64,000 bases of DNA from Terribacillus sp. FSL K6-0262 (GTDB lineage: Bacteria; Bacillota; Bacilli; Bacillales; Amphibacillaceae). The notes under the pieces are model-generated. The model was not told where the DNA came from. It did not search any database and worked only from the letters and a program-made list of their open reading frames with translations. The position numbers and the translations under genes are program-made. The DNA is taken from the NCBI RefSeq assembly GCF_037977385.1, contig NZ_CP150277.1, forward strand, positions 1,341,001 to 1,405,000, read 5' to 3'. Every line of letters begins with the position of its first letter. Position 1 is the first letter of the stretch. This document shows, in pieces, positions 55,185-64,000 of this stretch.

Positions 55185-56654
55185 TTAAGTCGTTTTATGC
55201 AAAGATTTTACATGATCTTTTACTCTCTGGATATTTTCCATCTTATTATCCCAGCACTTTTGACTGAGATCGACAGGGTATTCCTCCGGCGATTTCGGAC
55301 GCTTATATTCATCCCATAGCAATGACAGATTTTCTTTCGCATAAGCCTTGATGTCATCGATAGCCGGAAGCTCATAGACCAGCTCGCCATCCTTGAAGAT
55401 TGTCTGATGCAAATCAACCGCATCGTAATCCGTCACAAACTTACTGACGTAAGTGTGGACCGGATGGAACATCTTCAGATGATCCTCTTCCTGGGGATTT
55501 TCATCCTCCATGGCAATGTAGTCCCCTTCGGATTTCTTATTGATCCGATTGACGATTCGATAGACCTTCTTCAAGCCAGGCGTCGATACCTTTTCGGGAT
55601 TGGCACTGATTTTGATTGTATCCTGCATCGCACCATCTTCCTCGATGCTCACAAGTTTATACACCGCACCCAAAGCAGGCTGATCATACGCTGTGATCAG
55701 CTTTGTCCCGATGCCCCAAATGTCGATCTTCGCTCCTTGCGCCTTCAAACTTTGGATCGTTTCTTCATCCAAATCATTCGATGCCGATATCTTTGTCTCC
55801 GTAAATCCAGCTTCATCCAGCGCCTTCCGCGCCTTCTTGGACAAGTAAGCCAAATCACCGCTATCGAGCCTGATTGCACGGAAATTGATATTATCGCCTT
55901 GTTCTTTAGCTACTCGAATGGCATTCGGTACGCCTGAACGGAGTGTATCATATGTGTCCACAAGGAAAGTACAATCCTTATGCCGTTCTGCATACTTCGT
56001 AAATGCCGTATATTCATCACGATAAGCCTGAATCATGGAATGCGCCAAAGTACCGGCAACCGGAATGCCGAATTTCTTGCCTGCCCGGACATTCGAAGTC
56101 GCCTCGAATCCGCCGATATATGCCGCTCTCGTGCCCCATACAGCCGCATCGAGCTCATGGGCGCGCCGGCTTCCCATTTCCAAAGCAATCTCATCGCCAA
56201 GCAAGAGCTTGATTCTCGATGCTTTCGTCGCGATCAATGTCTGGTAGTTGACGATATTCAAAATCGCCGTCTCCACCAGCTGTGCTTCCGCCAGGGGAGC
56301 CTCGATCCGCATGAGCGGTTCATTGCTGAAAACAAGCTCTCCTTCCACGACAGAATAGACCGTGCCTGTAAAGCGCAGATCCTTCAGAAAGCCAAGGAAA
56401 TCCTCCCCGTAACCAAGCTCATCCTTCAAGTAAGCCAAATCGCTTTCCGTTAATCGGAATTGCTGCAAATACTCTATGACACGTTCCAACCCCGCAAATA
56501 TGGCAAAGCCGTTACCGAACGGCAGCTTGCGGAACGAAACCTCGAACACTGCTTTTTTATCATGGATCCCATCATTCCAATATGTTTCCGCCATATTGAT
56601 TTGATAAAGATCTGTATGTAAACTCAGTCCATCATCTGGATATTGCGAACTCAT
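55185..56654 (-). CDS. pncB: Nicotinate phosphoribosyltransferase
   Basis: 489 residues. LHTDLYQINMAETYW (about 13-27), EMGSRRAHELDAAVWGTRAAYIGGFEATSNV near 165-195 and AIRLDSGDLAYLSKKAR near 268 with the active-site acidic residues. Converts nicotinate and PRPP to nicotinate mononucleotide in NAD salvage. GGAGG lies 8 bases before ATG 56654. Monocistronic. Confidence 0.93.
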   Translation of the reverse strand: MSSQYPDDGLSLHTDLYQINMAETYWNDGIHDKKAVFEVSFRKLPFGNGFAIFAGLERVIEYLQQFRLTESDLAYLKDELGYGEDFLGFLKDLRFTGTVYSVVEGELVFSNEPLMRIEAPLAEAQLVETAILNIVNYQTLIATKASRIKLLLGDEIALEMGSRRAHELDAAVWGTRAAYIGGFEATSNVRAGKKFGIPVAGTLAHSMIQAYRDEYTAFTKYAERHKDCTFLVDTYDTLRSGVPNAIRVAKEQGDNINFRAIRLDSGDLAYLSKKARKALDEAGFTETKISASNDLDEETIQSLKAQGAKIDIWGIGTKLITAYDQPALGAVYKLVSIEEDGAMQDTIKISANPEKVSTPGLKKVYRIVNRINKKSEGDYIAMEDENPQEEDHLKMFHPVHTYVSKFVTDYDAVDLHQTIFKDGELVYELPAIDDIKAYAKENLSLLWDEYKRPKSPEEYPVDLSQKCWDNKMENIQRVKDHVKSLHKTT

Positions 56655-56773
56655 GCTTGAAACCTCCACTAATCAGCCCGTTCTTCTGACAGCTGTTTTC
56701 CCGTATCCGTTTACATAAGGGAACGGTATCTTATTCGTTCCATCTATTGTACCGCAAAACTGGTAAAAAACAT

Positions 56774-56812
56774 AAAAAAATCGCCGAAAACATCGAAAGA
56801 TGCTTTCGGCTG
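56774..56812 (-). terminator. Terminator after the small YolD-like gene
   Basis: On the minus strand GCCGAAAGCATC folds against GATGTTTTCGGC (one extra T) around TTTC, followed by GATTTTTTT. Confidence 0.75.
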
Positions 56813-56817
56813 CTTGA

Positions 56818-57000
56818 TCAATGTATCTGCTGAATACCTGCGATATGGATTATCATTCGTTTCTTTTCATCATTTTCCAGACAAAGCGTTTGGTCCAAGA
56901 GATTCAGATTATGATATCTTCCGGTAAAGGTATGCAGCGTCCCGTTCTCATAATAAGAGATGGTCATATCACCATTTTCCTTGAGCGCTTTCAAAATCAC
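56818..57000 (-). CDS. Small protein, YolD-like C-terminal region
   Basis: 60 residues (VILKALKENGDMTISYY ... FTGRYHNLNLLDQTLCLEND ... IIHIAGIQQIH). The strand pattern and ending resemble YolD-family proteins, which are often made with Y-family polymerases, but no such partner is nearby. The frame is open to 57162; AAGGAG lies 9 bases before GTG 57000, and a TATACT -10-like box occurs in the upstream extension, so I start at 57000. Modest confidence. Confidence 0.55.
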   Translation of the reverse strand: MILKALKENGDMTISYYENGTLHTFTGRYHNLNLLDQTLCLENDEKKRMIIHIAGIQQIH

Positions 57001-57180
57001 CCTCAGCCTCTCCTTTCTGTATACCTCACACTTTATACTGTTAGTATACGCCATAAAGTAACCGCTTACACCATACAGTGTGACCAATTTGTGAAGTTTT
57101 ATACATAAAGAAAGGTATCTTTCAATTTTCGTTGTACAAGGAAATAATTCTTTTAAAAACAATCATTTATATTACCTGTT

Positions 57181-57216
57181 TTCATAAAAGAAGCTGCGGT
57201 GATGCTCAATCCGCAG
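57181..57216 (-). terminator. Terminator after the DUF3219-like gene
   Basis: On the minus strand GAGCTGCGG pairs with CCGCAGCTTC around ATTGAGCATCA, followed by TTTT. Confidence 0.8.
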
Positions 57217-57511
57217 CTCCTGCCTTTTCCTCCAGCACAAGGGAGTACTCCCCCACCTGTCCTTCTTCGTAAAGATTGGTGATACTTGTGCTATATTGTT
57301 TGATTGTGGCCTCGAACGCAATCTCATCTTCAGGAACCTCCACCTGAAAGTCATCTTTATAAAGCAAAACCGCCACATCATGATAAGCCTCACTTGTCAC
57401 CGGGAATTTAAACCTGATCTCATGAAGCTGCTGTCCGCCTTTATCGACATATTGATGAACATATTCATATGCCCCCAATTCCATACCGTTCACAATCACT
57501 TTTCTATCCAT
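57206..57511 (-). CDS. DUF3219 (YkvR-like) protein
   Basis: 101 residues, soluble and beta-rich. KFPVTSEAYHDVAVLLYKDDFQVEVPEDEI and STSITNLYEEGQVGEYSLVL match my memory of the DUF3219 family represented by B. subtilis YkvR. Function unknown. Ribosome binding site AAAGGAG before ATG 57511. Confidence 0.7.
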   Translation of the reverse strand: MDRKVIVNGMELGAYEYVHQYVDKGGQQLHEIRFKFPVTSEAYHDVAVLLYKDDFQVEVPEDEIAFEATIKQYSTSITNLYEEGQVGEYSLVLEEKAGAAD

Positions 57512-57578
57512 GTCATCTCTCCTTTTACCAATAAGTGTATCACCTCCTTGTTAAACAATACAAAAACGGAGCATAGCG

Positions 57579-58340
57579 CTAAGATTTCGTGTACTGCTCG
57601 ATGCAATCACGAAGAAACTGAGCCGCGCCCTTTCCAGCCTTGTTTTCATAATAAGCCGTGAAACGTTCATCCTGGACGTACATCTCCGCCAACCCCGCAT
57701 GCGCTTCCTTTGAATAGGCAGGCCATGTAAAAGACAGCCATTCCCGATGCAGCCCAGCGGCTCGCATTGCTGCCTGTCCGGCAGAATCCCCTTCCTTCAT
57801 CGCCTTACGCAGCGTTTCGAATACGCGCTGTTCCACTTCCTCCATCTGCTTGTACTGCTCCTCCGACAATCCACGGAATTTCTGATAGGAAGCTTCGACT
57901 GTTTCCTCGCCATATGCTTCTCTGATTTCCTCTCCATAGGCTGATTCATTTTCAGCCAGCAGCTTTTCCTTGAAGCCTGTGAACTTCTCGCTATCCGTCA
58001 TCTGTACCTTCCCTTCCAACGCTTGAATGCTCTTCTCGACATTTCCAAGGAGCCTCCGAATACGTTCCTGCTTTTCCAGCAAGCTGTCCCGGTGCTCCTT
58101 CAGCGCCTTTTCCCTATCGAATCCCGGCGAATGAATGATGGACTTGATTGTATCCAGATCCACGCCCAACTCCCGATAAAAGAGGATCTGCTGCAGCAAA
58201 TCCACCTCTTTTTCCGTATAGATCCTATAGCCGCTCGCATTGATCTCAGCTGGATGCAACAGGCCGATTTGATCGTAATAGCGCAGCGTACGCTTGCTTA
58301 CACCGGCAAGCTCAGCCAGCTTCTGAACGGTATATATCAT
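57579..58340 (-). CDS. MerR family regulator with TipAS domain
   Basis: 253 residues: MerR HTH (about 1-70, YTVQKLAELAGVSKRTLRYYDQIGLLHPAEIN), dimerisation coiled coil (about 78-110) and a C-terminal TipAS ligand-binding domain (about 130-250, with FTAYYENKAGKGAAQFLRDCIEQY). TipAS proteins bind diverse antibiotics and activate resistance genes. GGGAGGG precedes ATG 58340. No obvious efflux gene is adjacent, so targets are unknown. Confidence 0.85.
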   Translation of the reverse strand: MIYTVQKLAELAGVSKRTLRYYDQIGLLHPAEINASGYRIYTEKEVDLLQQILFYRELGVDLDTIKSIIHSPGFDREKALKEHRDSLLEKQERIRRLLGNVEKSIQALEGKVQMTDSEKFTGFKEKLLAENESAYGEEIREAYGEETVEASYQKFRGLSEEQYKQMEEVEQRVFETLRKAMKEGDSAGQAAMRAAGLHREWLSFTWPAYSKEAHAGLAEMYVQDERFTAYYENKAGKGAAQFLRDCIEQYTKS

Positions 58341-58407
58341 CAAGATCCCTCCCTTCTGCTTTACACTCTAAACGTTGACGCAGCGTAAACCGCAAGCCTT
58401 TTTTCAA

Positions 58408-58443
58408 AGAAAAAGACAAACCGATGAAAATCAGTTTGTCTGA
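58408..58443 (-). terminator. Terminator of the Nudix gene
   Basis: On the minus strand AGACAAAC pairs with GTTTGTCT around TGATTTTCATCG, followed by TTTTC; it overlaps the Nudix stop codon. Confidence 0.75.
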
Positions 58444-58865
58444 TAGGTGCTCCGCCATATGGAAGCGGGAAGCTGTTTTTCACGCAAGACCTCGATCAGG
58501 GGATACGGCTGCAGGTCCAGCTGGTCGAATTCTTCCGGCTTTGCCCAAAAGAAACGCAGATGCGGTTCCTGGCTCTCGATCTGCATATCATCGATCACTG
58601 CTTCAAAAACATGTGTCAATTCAAAGTGCGTGGTAGCTTCGTGCTGCCAGCTATGCTCAAAATCACCAAGAAAACGGACCACTTTCCCTTTCACACCCAG
58701 TTCCTCCTGCAGCTCCCGCAGCAAAGCCGATTCTGCCCCTTCCCCGATCTCGACATGACCGCCGGGCAGGAAGCTGTTTTGCCATCCGTCTGCCTTAGCA
58801 AGCAGAATGCTGTCTCCCTTCCGGATGACAGCGCGGGCAAGACGGTGAAATTCTTTCTTTTTCAT
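58431..58865 (-). CDS. Nudix hydrolase
   Basis: 144 residues with an intact Nudix box: GGHVEIGEGAESALLRELQEELGV at residues 35-58 (GX5EX7REUXEEXGU). It hydrolyses a nucleoside diphosphate linked to another moiety; the exact substrate is not predictable. Lies 15 bp after the Eis-like acetyltransferase in the same direction, likely one transcript. Confidence 0.87.
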   Translation of the reverse strand: MKKKEFHRLARAVIRKGDSILLAKADGWQNSFLPGGHVEIGEGAESALLRELQEELGVKGKVVRFLGDFEHSWQHEATTHFELTHVFEAVIDDMQIESQEPHLRFFWAKPEEFDQLDLQPYPLIEVLREKQLPASIWRSTYQTN

Positions 58866-58880
58866 ATAATGCCAATCTCC

Positions 58881-60032
58881 TTAAAAGAAATCATAAAAAT
58901 ACGGTTCACGCCTTGGGATACTGTGCTCCAATTTTTGGATCATCTCTTCCGGTCCATCGATCAAACCAGCCTGCCACAGGACAAGCGGACGCTTGTAGCC
59001 GAACACAATAGCTGAAAGCATATTGATCGATAGCTTGATGCCGACGGTTTCAGAAGAAGCTGCTGCTTTTCCTTCCTGAAGCGCAAATATCCCGTTATTT
59101 TCCTTGATGACTGGGTCTTCCACTTGAAGCACAATACCAGCAGGATCAGCCTGCCACTCATATTTTTGGAAGAAAGCCGGAATATCCACAACCCGCGCCA
59201 TGAAGTATGGATAATGCTTCACGGAAAGCTCAGGATCCGGCAGCATGAAGACGAGCGGATCATGCGGTGCAAGATCAAGCGTAACCTCTTCAAACATCGA
59301 ATCATGCTGCGCAATGAAATTCCATAAACCGATACGTGCATCTGCCGTAAGGGCAATGAATTCTGAAATATCAAGTTTGTCACGAGAAGCAATCTCATAA
59401 ATGATATATCCTTGTGCCTTGCCATCCTCATCACGGTAAATGGCGATGAAATCATGGTCACCATAAAAACGCTGCTGCCACCAGGAAGCTTCCCGTGCCA
59501 GCATACCGCTGTATGTAGCTGCATAAGCCGTATAGATATCCTCGATTTCTCGTGAATGCTCTTCCTTCTTCACGCGTTCTATTGTACCCTGGACTGTCTT
59601 CATCCGGACGAGATCTTTCTTCTTCAGCGTATAAATCGTACGATCCGTGAATAGCTCATACCCAAATCGACGATAAAAATCGACATAGAAGGGATGCAGC
59701 ATGGAAACAGACATCCCTTGCTCGCGCATGTGATAAAGCGTATCGGATAAAAGCCGCTTGATATAACCATTCCGTCGATATTCAGGATAGGTGGCTACAC
59801 CAGCAATGCCGCCCATTGGAATCGTCTGTCCGCCAAGTCTGACCGCAAGCGGCAGCAGATGCAGCTTGGCAGCGAGCTTCCCATTTTCCTTGATTCCGTA
59901 AAGCTGCTGATGCCGGTCCATATGCTCCAGTCTCTCCGCCCGCTTATCTTCCGTGATGCGGTACCGGAAGGCATACTCCGACATTTGAATTGCCGCTTCC
60001 AAATCCTGCGTTTGTAACCGTTCTGTCTTCAT
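58881..60032 (-). CDS. Eis-like GNAT N-acetyltransferase
   Basis: 383 residues, the length of the Eis family: an N-terminal GNAT domain with GGIAGVATYPEYRRNGYIKRLL (acetyl-CoA loop YRRNGY, about 74-95), a second degenerate GNAT domain, and an SCP2-like C-terminus ending in YFYDFF, placing a C-terminal carboxylate at the active site. Eis enzymes acetylate amines, including aminoglycosides in some species; here unknown. GGAGGG precedes ATG 60032. Confidence 0.85.
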   Translation of the reverse strand: MKTERLQTQDLEAAIQMSEYAFRYRITEDKRAERLEHMDRHQQLYGIKENGKLAAKLHLLPLAVRLGGQTIPMGGIAGVATYPEYRRNGYIKRLLSDTLYHMREQGMSVSMLHPFYVDFYRRFGYELFTDRTIYTLKKKDLVRMKTVQGTIERVKKEEHSREIEDIYTAYAATYSGMLAREASWWQQRFYGDHDFIAIYRDEDGKAQGYIIYEIASRDKLDISEFIALTADARIGLWNFIAQHDSMFEEVTLDLAPHDPLVFMLPDPELSVKHYPYFMARVVDIPAFFQKYEWQADPAGIVLQVEDPVIKENNGIFALQEGKAAASSETVGIKLSINMLSAIVFGYKRPLVLWQAGLIDGPEEMIQKLEHSIPRREPYFYDFF

Positions 60033-60318
60033 CCTGATCCCTCCTCTATTTTTTCCTTTTAACTATAGCATAACCAATCCCAGCAGATTACCATTAACCC
60101 GTGTTTGTTTTGGATTGATCGGCCGTTTGGTTGTAAGAAGGAAAATAGACAATAACATGATGCCTGCTCCTAAATCCTTTGTCAGGTGACTTCCACCGAA
60201 AAAACGGAAAGGAAATGGCTGAAAGCGCGTATCGTATTGACAAATGAAAACGCGCAAAAGTCCATGCATGCAGCGACTTTTGCGCGAAATTTCATTTTTC
60301 CTTTATAAAGGCCTACAC
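60033..60318. other. Intergenic region with terminator of the sugar porter
   Basis: 286 bp. It contains a strong hairpin at 60249-60290: CGCGCAAAAGTC pairs with GACTTTTGCGCG around CATGCATGCAGC. On the minus strand it is followed by TTTTCATTTG and so ends the sugar-porter transcript. A 68-codon minus-strand frame in the remainder has no support. Confidence 0.65.
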
Positions 60319-61671
60319 TCAACCTGCCGACCTTTCAGAACGTGCTCCAAGCTCTGCCTCTATTTGTTCCAGACTGCGCCCCTTTGTTTCGACCACTACA
60401 AATCGAACGAAAAGCAGCCCCAGAACACATATGATGCCGAAAGAGGAGAAAATGACGCCAAAACTGTATTGATCGGCAAGAATCGGGAAGACCAGACCAA
60501 CCAGCAAGGAACCGGTCCAGTTAAAGGCAGAGGATATTCCCGCCCCGATTCCGCGTACCGATAACGGGAAGATTTCCCCGACAATGATCCATGTAAGCGG
60601 CGCCCAAGAAAATGAATAGAAGAGGATGAAACAGCACAACGATACTAAAGTGATCCAATTGAGTGCGCTTTCATTTATCCCGATAAGCTCCAGGATTGCT
60701 GGTGCAAAGAAGGAAAGTGCCATACCTGCACCACCCACCGTAAGGATGGCACGCCGATTGAATTTATCTACAAATTGCAGGAATATAATTGTAGTCACAA
60801 CGAAAATCACACCGACTATCACCGTAAAACCCGCAGCAACTTGCGGTGCCAAGCCGACATCGCGTGCAATACTGGTGGCATAGTAGACAATGGAGTTAGA
60901 GCCTTGGATTTGCTGGAAGGTAGCAATCCCAACCCCGATGATCAAGGCCATGCGAAATCGCTTTTGAAATAATTGGCCAATTCCTGTCTTTTCTTGCTTC
61001 GCAATTTTTTTGATTTCCTGAATTTCTGCCTCTGCTTCCGATTTCGAATCCCTCAGGGAAGACAATACTTCCCGCGCTTTCTCCCCCATCCCCTTCTTAA
61101 TCAAGTAGCGTGGAGATTCCGGCAGCTTTAGCACCCCAAAGTATAGCACCACTGCAAAAATCCCTGCACTTCCCAACATCCAGCGCCAGCTGTTCGGAAC
61201 TGGTTCAAAGATAAAAGACACAATGTAACTTAAAAGCATACCGCTTACAATCATCAATTGGTTCAACCCTGACAATTTCCCGCGAACCTTTGCCGGAGCT
61301 ATTTCGGACATGTACGCCGGTACCAAGGACGAAGCTGTCCCGACAGCAATCCCTAAGATGACACGCGCAATCGTCAAGGTTATCTCTTCTGGGGCAATTG
61401 CCGATCCGATCGCACCCACAAAGAAAATCACCGAGGACACCAGGATGATATTTCTGCGCCCGAATCTATCTCCGAGCAATCCGCTTAGAATCGATCCTAT
61501 TATCGCCCCGCCCATCAAGGAAGACACAACGATTCCCAGCCATAATGGGCTTAAGTCAAACTCGTCGTGAATGGGCCCTTCTGCACCAGCGATAATCCCT
61601 ATATCATAACCAAACAAGATACCAGCAAATGATCCGAAGAAAAAGATAAATTTACTTGAAACTTTATTCAT
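60319..61671 (-). CDS. Sugar porter MFS transporter, probable L-arabinose permease
   Basis: 450 residues, 12 spans. Sugar porter signatures: GFYDxxxxG-like FGYDIGIIAGAEG (20-32), DRFGRRN (68-74), PESPRYLIKKG (near 183), QQIQGSNSIVYYA (near 255) and PLSVRGIGAG (near 378). Lies directly after araA-araD in the same direction and has a cre box in front, so it is probably the arabinose importer (AraE/AraP role), by inference from context. Confidence 0.85.
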   Translation of the reverse strand: MNKVSSKFIFFFGSFAGILFGYDIGIIAGAEGPIHDEFDLSPLWLGIVVSSLMGGAIIGSILSGLLGDRFGRRNIILVSSVIFFVGAIGSAIAPEEITLTIARVILGIAVGTASSLVPAYMSEIAPAKVRGKLSGLNQLMIVSGMLLSYIVSFIFEPVPNSWRWMLGSAGIFAVVLYFGVLKLPESPRYLIKKGMGEKAREVLSSLRDSKSEAEAEIQEIKKIAKQEKTGIGQLFQKRFRMALIIGVGIATFQQIQGSNSIVYYATSIARDVGLAPQVAAGFTVIVGVIFVVTTIIFLQFVDKFNRRAILTVGGAGMALSFFAPAILELIGINESALNWITLVSLCCFILFYSFSWAPLTWIIVGEIFPLSVRGIGAGISSAFNWTGSLLVGLVFPILADQYSFGVIFSSFGIICVLGLLFVRFVVVETKGRSLEQIEAELGARSERSAG

Positions 61672-61718
61672 GCTACTAACTCTCCTTTATGTTGGCTTCT
61701 CTATTTCGCACAAGACTT

Positions 61719-61733
61719 TTTAAGCGCTTTCAT
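61719..61733. promoter_or_regulatory. cre-like box before the sugar porter
   Basis: The minus strand reads ATGAAAGCGCTTAAA, matching the cre consensus at 14 of 15 positions, about 48 bp before the porter start. It suggests the porter has its own catabolite-controlled promoter in addition to read-through from araA. Confidence 0.6.
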
Positions 61734-61778
61734 TTTATGCAACAAAAGGAAAATGCACTTCTGACACAATCATCATCC

Positions 61779-61801
61779 CCAAGGGAGCATCACTCCCTTG
61801 G
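61779..61801 (-). other. Strong hairpin without T-run after araA
   Basis: CCAAGGGAG and CTCCCTTGG form a perfect 9-bp stem around a 5-base loop, right after the araA stop. No T-run follows on the minus strand, so it is more likely an RNA-stabilising or processing structure than a terminator. Confidence 0.5.
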
Positions 61802-61811
61802 AGACACGATC

Positions 61812-63233
61812 TTACTTGATCACGACATATTCCAAGCCGACTAGTTTGGCATACGTTATGATCTGATCTGTCGTCAGATTCAACGACACCACGGTATGGT
61901 GACCGCCGCCGTTTTCAATCCATGCCTTGACGCCTTCGTGGAAGTTTGGCTTGATTTTCCAGAGGACCCGGGCCACAGGCAGTTTCGGAGCAGGGATCGC
62001 AGGCTCGAATGCCGTCACTTCATTTATGAGAAGTTTGTAATGGGTACCAAAATCCGCCATGGAAACAACGATTCCTTCTCCCGCCTTGCCATCAAAAACA
62101 AGACGCGCGGGATCCTCACGATCACCGATGCCCAACGGAGATACCACAATTTTTGGTTTATTGCCGGCTAGACTCGGATCGACTTCAAGCATATGGGACT
62201 GAAGGACAGATTCCTGACCCGGAGTCATTTCATAGGTGTAATCCTCCATGAATCCAGTGGATTGGTTATGACTCATGACTTTGAGCAGACGATCCAGCGC
62301 TGCTGTTTTCCAGTCGCCTTCCCCGGCAAATCCGTATCCTTGCTCCATCAATCGCTGGACAGCAAGTCCCGGTAGCTGCTTCATGCCATATAGATCCTCG
62401 AAATTGGTCGTGAAAGCAGAATAGCCCCCTTCATCCAAGAAACGTTTGATGGCAATTTCATAGCTCGCCTGCACTTTGACACTAGCTTCCCATTCCTCCA
62501 AATTATAGTCACCATACTCGAATACATAAGCATCTCTGTATTCACCGAACAATGCATCCACTTCTTCTTCCGAAACCGCATCGACATATCGGACCAAGTC
62601 CCCGATGCCGTAGTAGTCCACTGTCCAGCCAAACTGTATTTGTGCTTCGATTTTATCTCCCTCGGTAACTGCTACATTACGCATATTGTCACCGAATCGG
62701 GCAACTTTGATGTTGAAACTCTCCTTATACGCAACCGCTGCATCCATCCAAGCTGCAATTTCCTTTTGTACTTCTTCACGTTTCCAGTGACCAGTCACCA
62801 CTTTATTCCGTTTATTCAATCGGGCATTGATAAAACCATATTCCCTGTCACCGTGTGCAGCTTGGTGAAGATTCATGTAATCCATATCGATCGTATCCCA
62901 AGGTATACTTTCCTTAAACTGTGTCGCTAAATGAAGCAGAGGCTTCTGCAGCAGTTTCGTTCCTCGTATCCACATCTTTGCTGGAGAAAATGTATGCATC
63001 CATGTAATCACACCGGCTACTTCATCCCGGTAGTTTACTTCTTTCATGATGTTTGTGATTTTGTCCGCGCTTACAGCTAAATCCTGCAGAACTATTGAAT
63101 AAGGCAAGACACCGCTTTCATTCAATGCGTCTGTAATCGCTTGTGCATTTGCCTTCACCTCCGCCAAGGCTTCTTCCCCATATAGATGCTGCGAACCCAC
63201 CACAAACCAAAATACATTGTTATTTGTTTCCAT
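61812..63233 (-). CDS. araA: L-arabinose isomerase
   Basis: 473 residues. WFVVGSQHLYGEEAL at the start, WMHTFSPAKMWIRG near 93, DYMNLHQAAHGDREYGF near 118 and HNQSTGFMEDYTYEM near 325 are AraA landmarks; catalytic glutamates and metal-binding histidines lie in these blocks. Converts L-arabinose to L-ribulose. Follows araD by 33 bp. AGGAGGAG precedes ATG 63233. Confidence 0.95.
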   Translation of the reverse strand: METNNNVFWFVVGSQHLYGEEALAEVKANAQAITDALNESGVLPYSIVLQDLAVSADKITNIMKEVNYRDEVAGVITWMHTFSPAKMWIRGTKLLQKPLLHLATQFKESIPWDTIDMDYMNLHQAAHGDREYGFINARLNKRNKVVTGHWKREEVQKEIAAWMDAAVAYKESFNIKVARFGDNMRNVAVTEGDKIEAQIQFGWTVDYYGIGDLVRYVDAVSEEEVDALFGEYRDAYVFEYGDYNLEEWEASVKVQASYEIAIKRFLDEGGYSAFTTNFEDLYGMKQLPGLAVQRLMEQGYGFAGEGDWKTAALDRLLKVMSHNQSTGFMEDYTYEMTPGQESVLQSHMLEVDPSLAGNKPKIVVSPLGIGDREDPARLVFDGKAGEGIVVSMADFGTHYKLLINEVTAFEPAIPAPKLPVARVLWKIKPNFHEGVKAWIENGGGHHTVVSLNLTTDQIITYAKLVGLEYVVIK

Positions 63234-63266
63234 TGCAGACTCTCCTCCTCATCATTTGGTATTGCG

Positions 63267-63962
63267 TCACTTCTGCCCGTAATAAGCATCTTTGCCATGC
63301 TTTCGTAAATAGTGCTTATCCAATATCCGCTGCGGCAGCTCCTCCGCAAAATGATTTAGTTCCCGAGCGAATAAATTCATCTTTGAAACTTCATCCAGCA
63401 CCACACTGTTCATCACTGCCGTTTTGGCATCCTTGCCCCAAGTAAATGGACCATGCCCGCGCAGCAGCACTCCAGGTATCGACATAATGTCCAAATCCCG
63501 CTCTTTGAATGTCTCGATGATGACATTGCCTGTTTCAGCTTCATAGCCGCGATCGATCTCTTCCTGTGTCAAGAAACGCGCACATGGTATAGAGCCATAA
63601 AAGGTGTCTGCATGCGTGGTTCCCATTGCCGGGACATCCAGGCCAGCTTGCGCCCAGATGGTTGCCCAAGTGGAATGCGTATGGACGATGCCGCCAATTT
63701 CCGTATAATGCTTATACAGGACCGCATGTGTCTTTGTATCCGAAGATGGATTCAGCTCCCCTTCCACCACATTTCCTTCCAGATCAACAACGACCATGTC
63801 ACTGGCTGTCATCGTGTCATAATCGACGCCGCTTGGCTTAATGACAAACAAGCCGCTTTCACGATCGATTCCACTCGCATTTCCCCAGGTATACTTCACC
63901 AGTCCATACTTTGGAAGGTCCAGATTGGCTTGAAAAACTTCTTCTTTCAAATGTTCTAACAT
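63267..63962 (-). CDS. araD: L-ribulose-5-phosphate 4-epimerase
   Basis: 231 residues. Class II aldolase fold: [13 protein letters not shown] near 23, [10 protein letters not shown] near 41, [15 protein letters not shown] with zinc-binding histidines near 92-100, and [13 protein letters not shown] near 166. Converts L-ribulose 5-phosphate to D-xylulose 5-phosphate. GGAGGATCT before ATG 63962. The 38 bases to the right edge may contain the end of another ara gene: one frame reads AVDHLI then TAA at plus 63980-63982, but this is too short to name. Confidence 0.95.
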   Translation of the reverse strand: MLEHLKEEVFQANLDLPKYGLVKYTWGNASGIDRESGLFVIKPSGVDYDTMTASDMVVVDLEGNVVEGELNPSSDTKTHAVLYKHYTEIGGIVHTHSTWATIWAQAGLDVPAMGTTHADTFYGSIPCARFLTQEEIDRGYEAETGNVIIETFKERDLDIMSIPGVLLRGHGPFTWGKDAKTAVMNSVVLDEVSKMNLFARELNHFAEELPQRILDKHYLRKHGKDAYYGQK

Positions 63963-64000
63963 GTCAGATCCTCCAATCCTTAAATTAAATGATCAACTGC

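Noticed and set aside
60063..60269. 68-codon minus-strand frame between the Eis-like gene and the sugar porter
   Set aside because: No ribosome binding site, no family resemblance, and it starts within a terminator hairpin; composition is not protein-like.

Overview
The window looks like chromosomal DNA of a spore-forming, moderately low-GC member of the Bacillaceae. Many genes read like Bacillus subtilis orthologues or recognisable paralogues (alaR-alaT, cidA-cidB, bdbC-bdbD, adhB with spore-coat neighbours, licT-bglP-bglH, ytsJ, yjlC-ndh, hbs, pncB, araA-araD). Typical Firmicute regulatory devices are present: cre boxes, RAT antitermination sites, a T-box, a Mn2+ riboswitch and a Rex operator. 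The genus is not proven; Terribacillus or a close relative is my guess. I found no rRNA, tRNA, CRISPR array, insertion sequence or prophage.

Layout. 1-4.7 kb: alanine transaminase and its Lrp regulator, a K+ uptake subunit, an FAD oxidoreductase and a GNAT acetyltransferase. 4.7-8 kb: LysR-cidA-cidB and the BdbC/BdbD thiol-oxidising pair. 8-20 kb: an FUSC transporter, small oxidoreductases, a divergent spore-coat locus around adhB, two flavin reductases, an aldehyde dehydrogenase and a PepSY protein. 20-24.6 kb: beta-glucoside operon licT-bglP-bglH with two RAT/terminator switches. 24.7-27.5 kb: NADP malic enzyme converging on NADP-dependent GapN. 27.7-32.9 kb: pksA-ymcC-like pair, PsiE, a lactate-oxidase-type enzyme, an aspartate aminotransferase and a GNAT. 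33-38 kb: lmrA-lmrB-type efflux operon, chromate transporter, and an MFS transporter behind a T-box leader. 38-41 kb: a probably broken membrane gene, Rex-controlled yjlC-ndh, and a glycine-rich protein. 41.3-50.5 kb: a nine-gene catabolic block (AraC regulator, three Gfo/Idh/MocA dehydrogenases, a DUF993 aldolase-like protein, a TIM-barrel isomerase, and a TRAP transporter). 50.6-54.9 kb: a CNNM/CorC transporter, a Spo0M-like protein, a Mn2+ riboswitch, DinB, a YrzF-like kinase and HU. 55-60 kb: pncB, small proteins, MerR, Nudix and an Eis-like acetyltransferase. 60.3-64 kb: sugar porter, araA and araD.

How the parts work together. Several units take up and break down plant-derived sugars under carbon catabolite control: beta-glucosides through PTS and GH1, L-arabinose through an MFS porter, AraA and AraD, and an unidentified acidic or oxidised sugar through TRAP and the dehydrogenases. 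cre or cre-like sequences stand before licT, bglP, the TRAP genes, the dehydrogenase operon and the arabinose porter. Redox genes are frequent: Rex-ndh, GapN and malic enzyme as NADPH sources, and several flavin and NAD(P) oxidoreductases. The points most worth a second look are the Gln-type T-box before an MFS transporter, the TRAP/DUF993/triple-dehydrogenase cluster, and the Mn2+ riboswitch followed by a Spo0M-like gene and a CNNM gene whose own leader hides its ribosome binding site.
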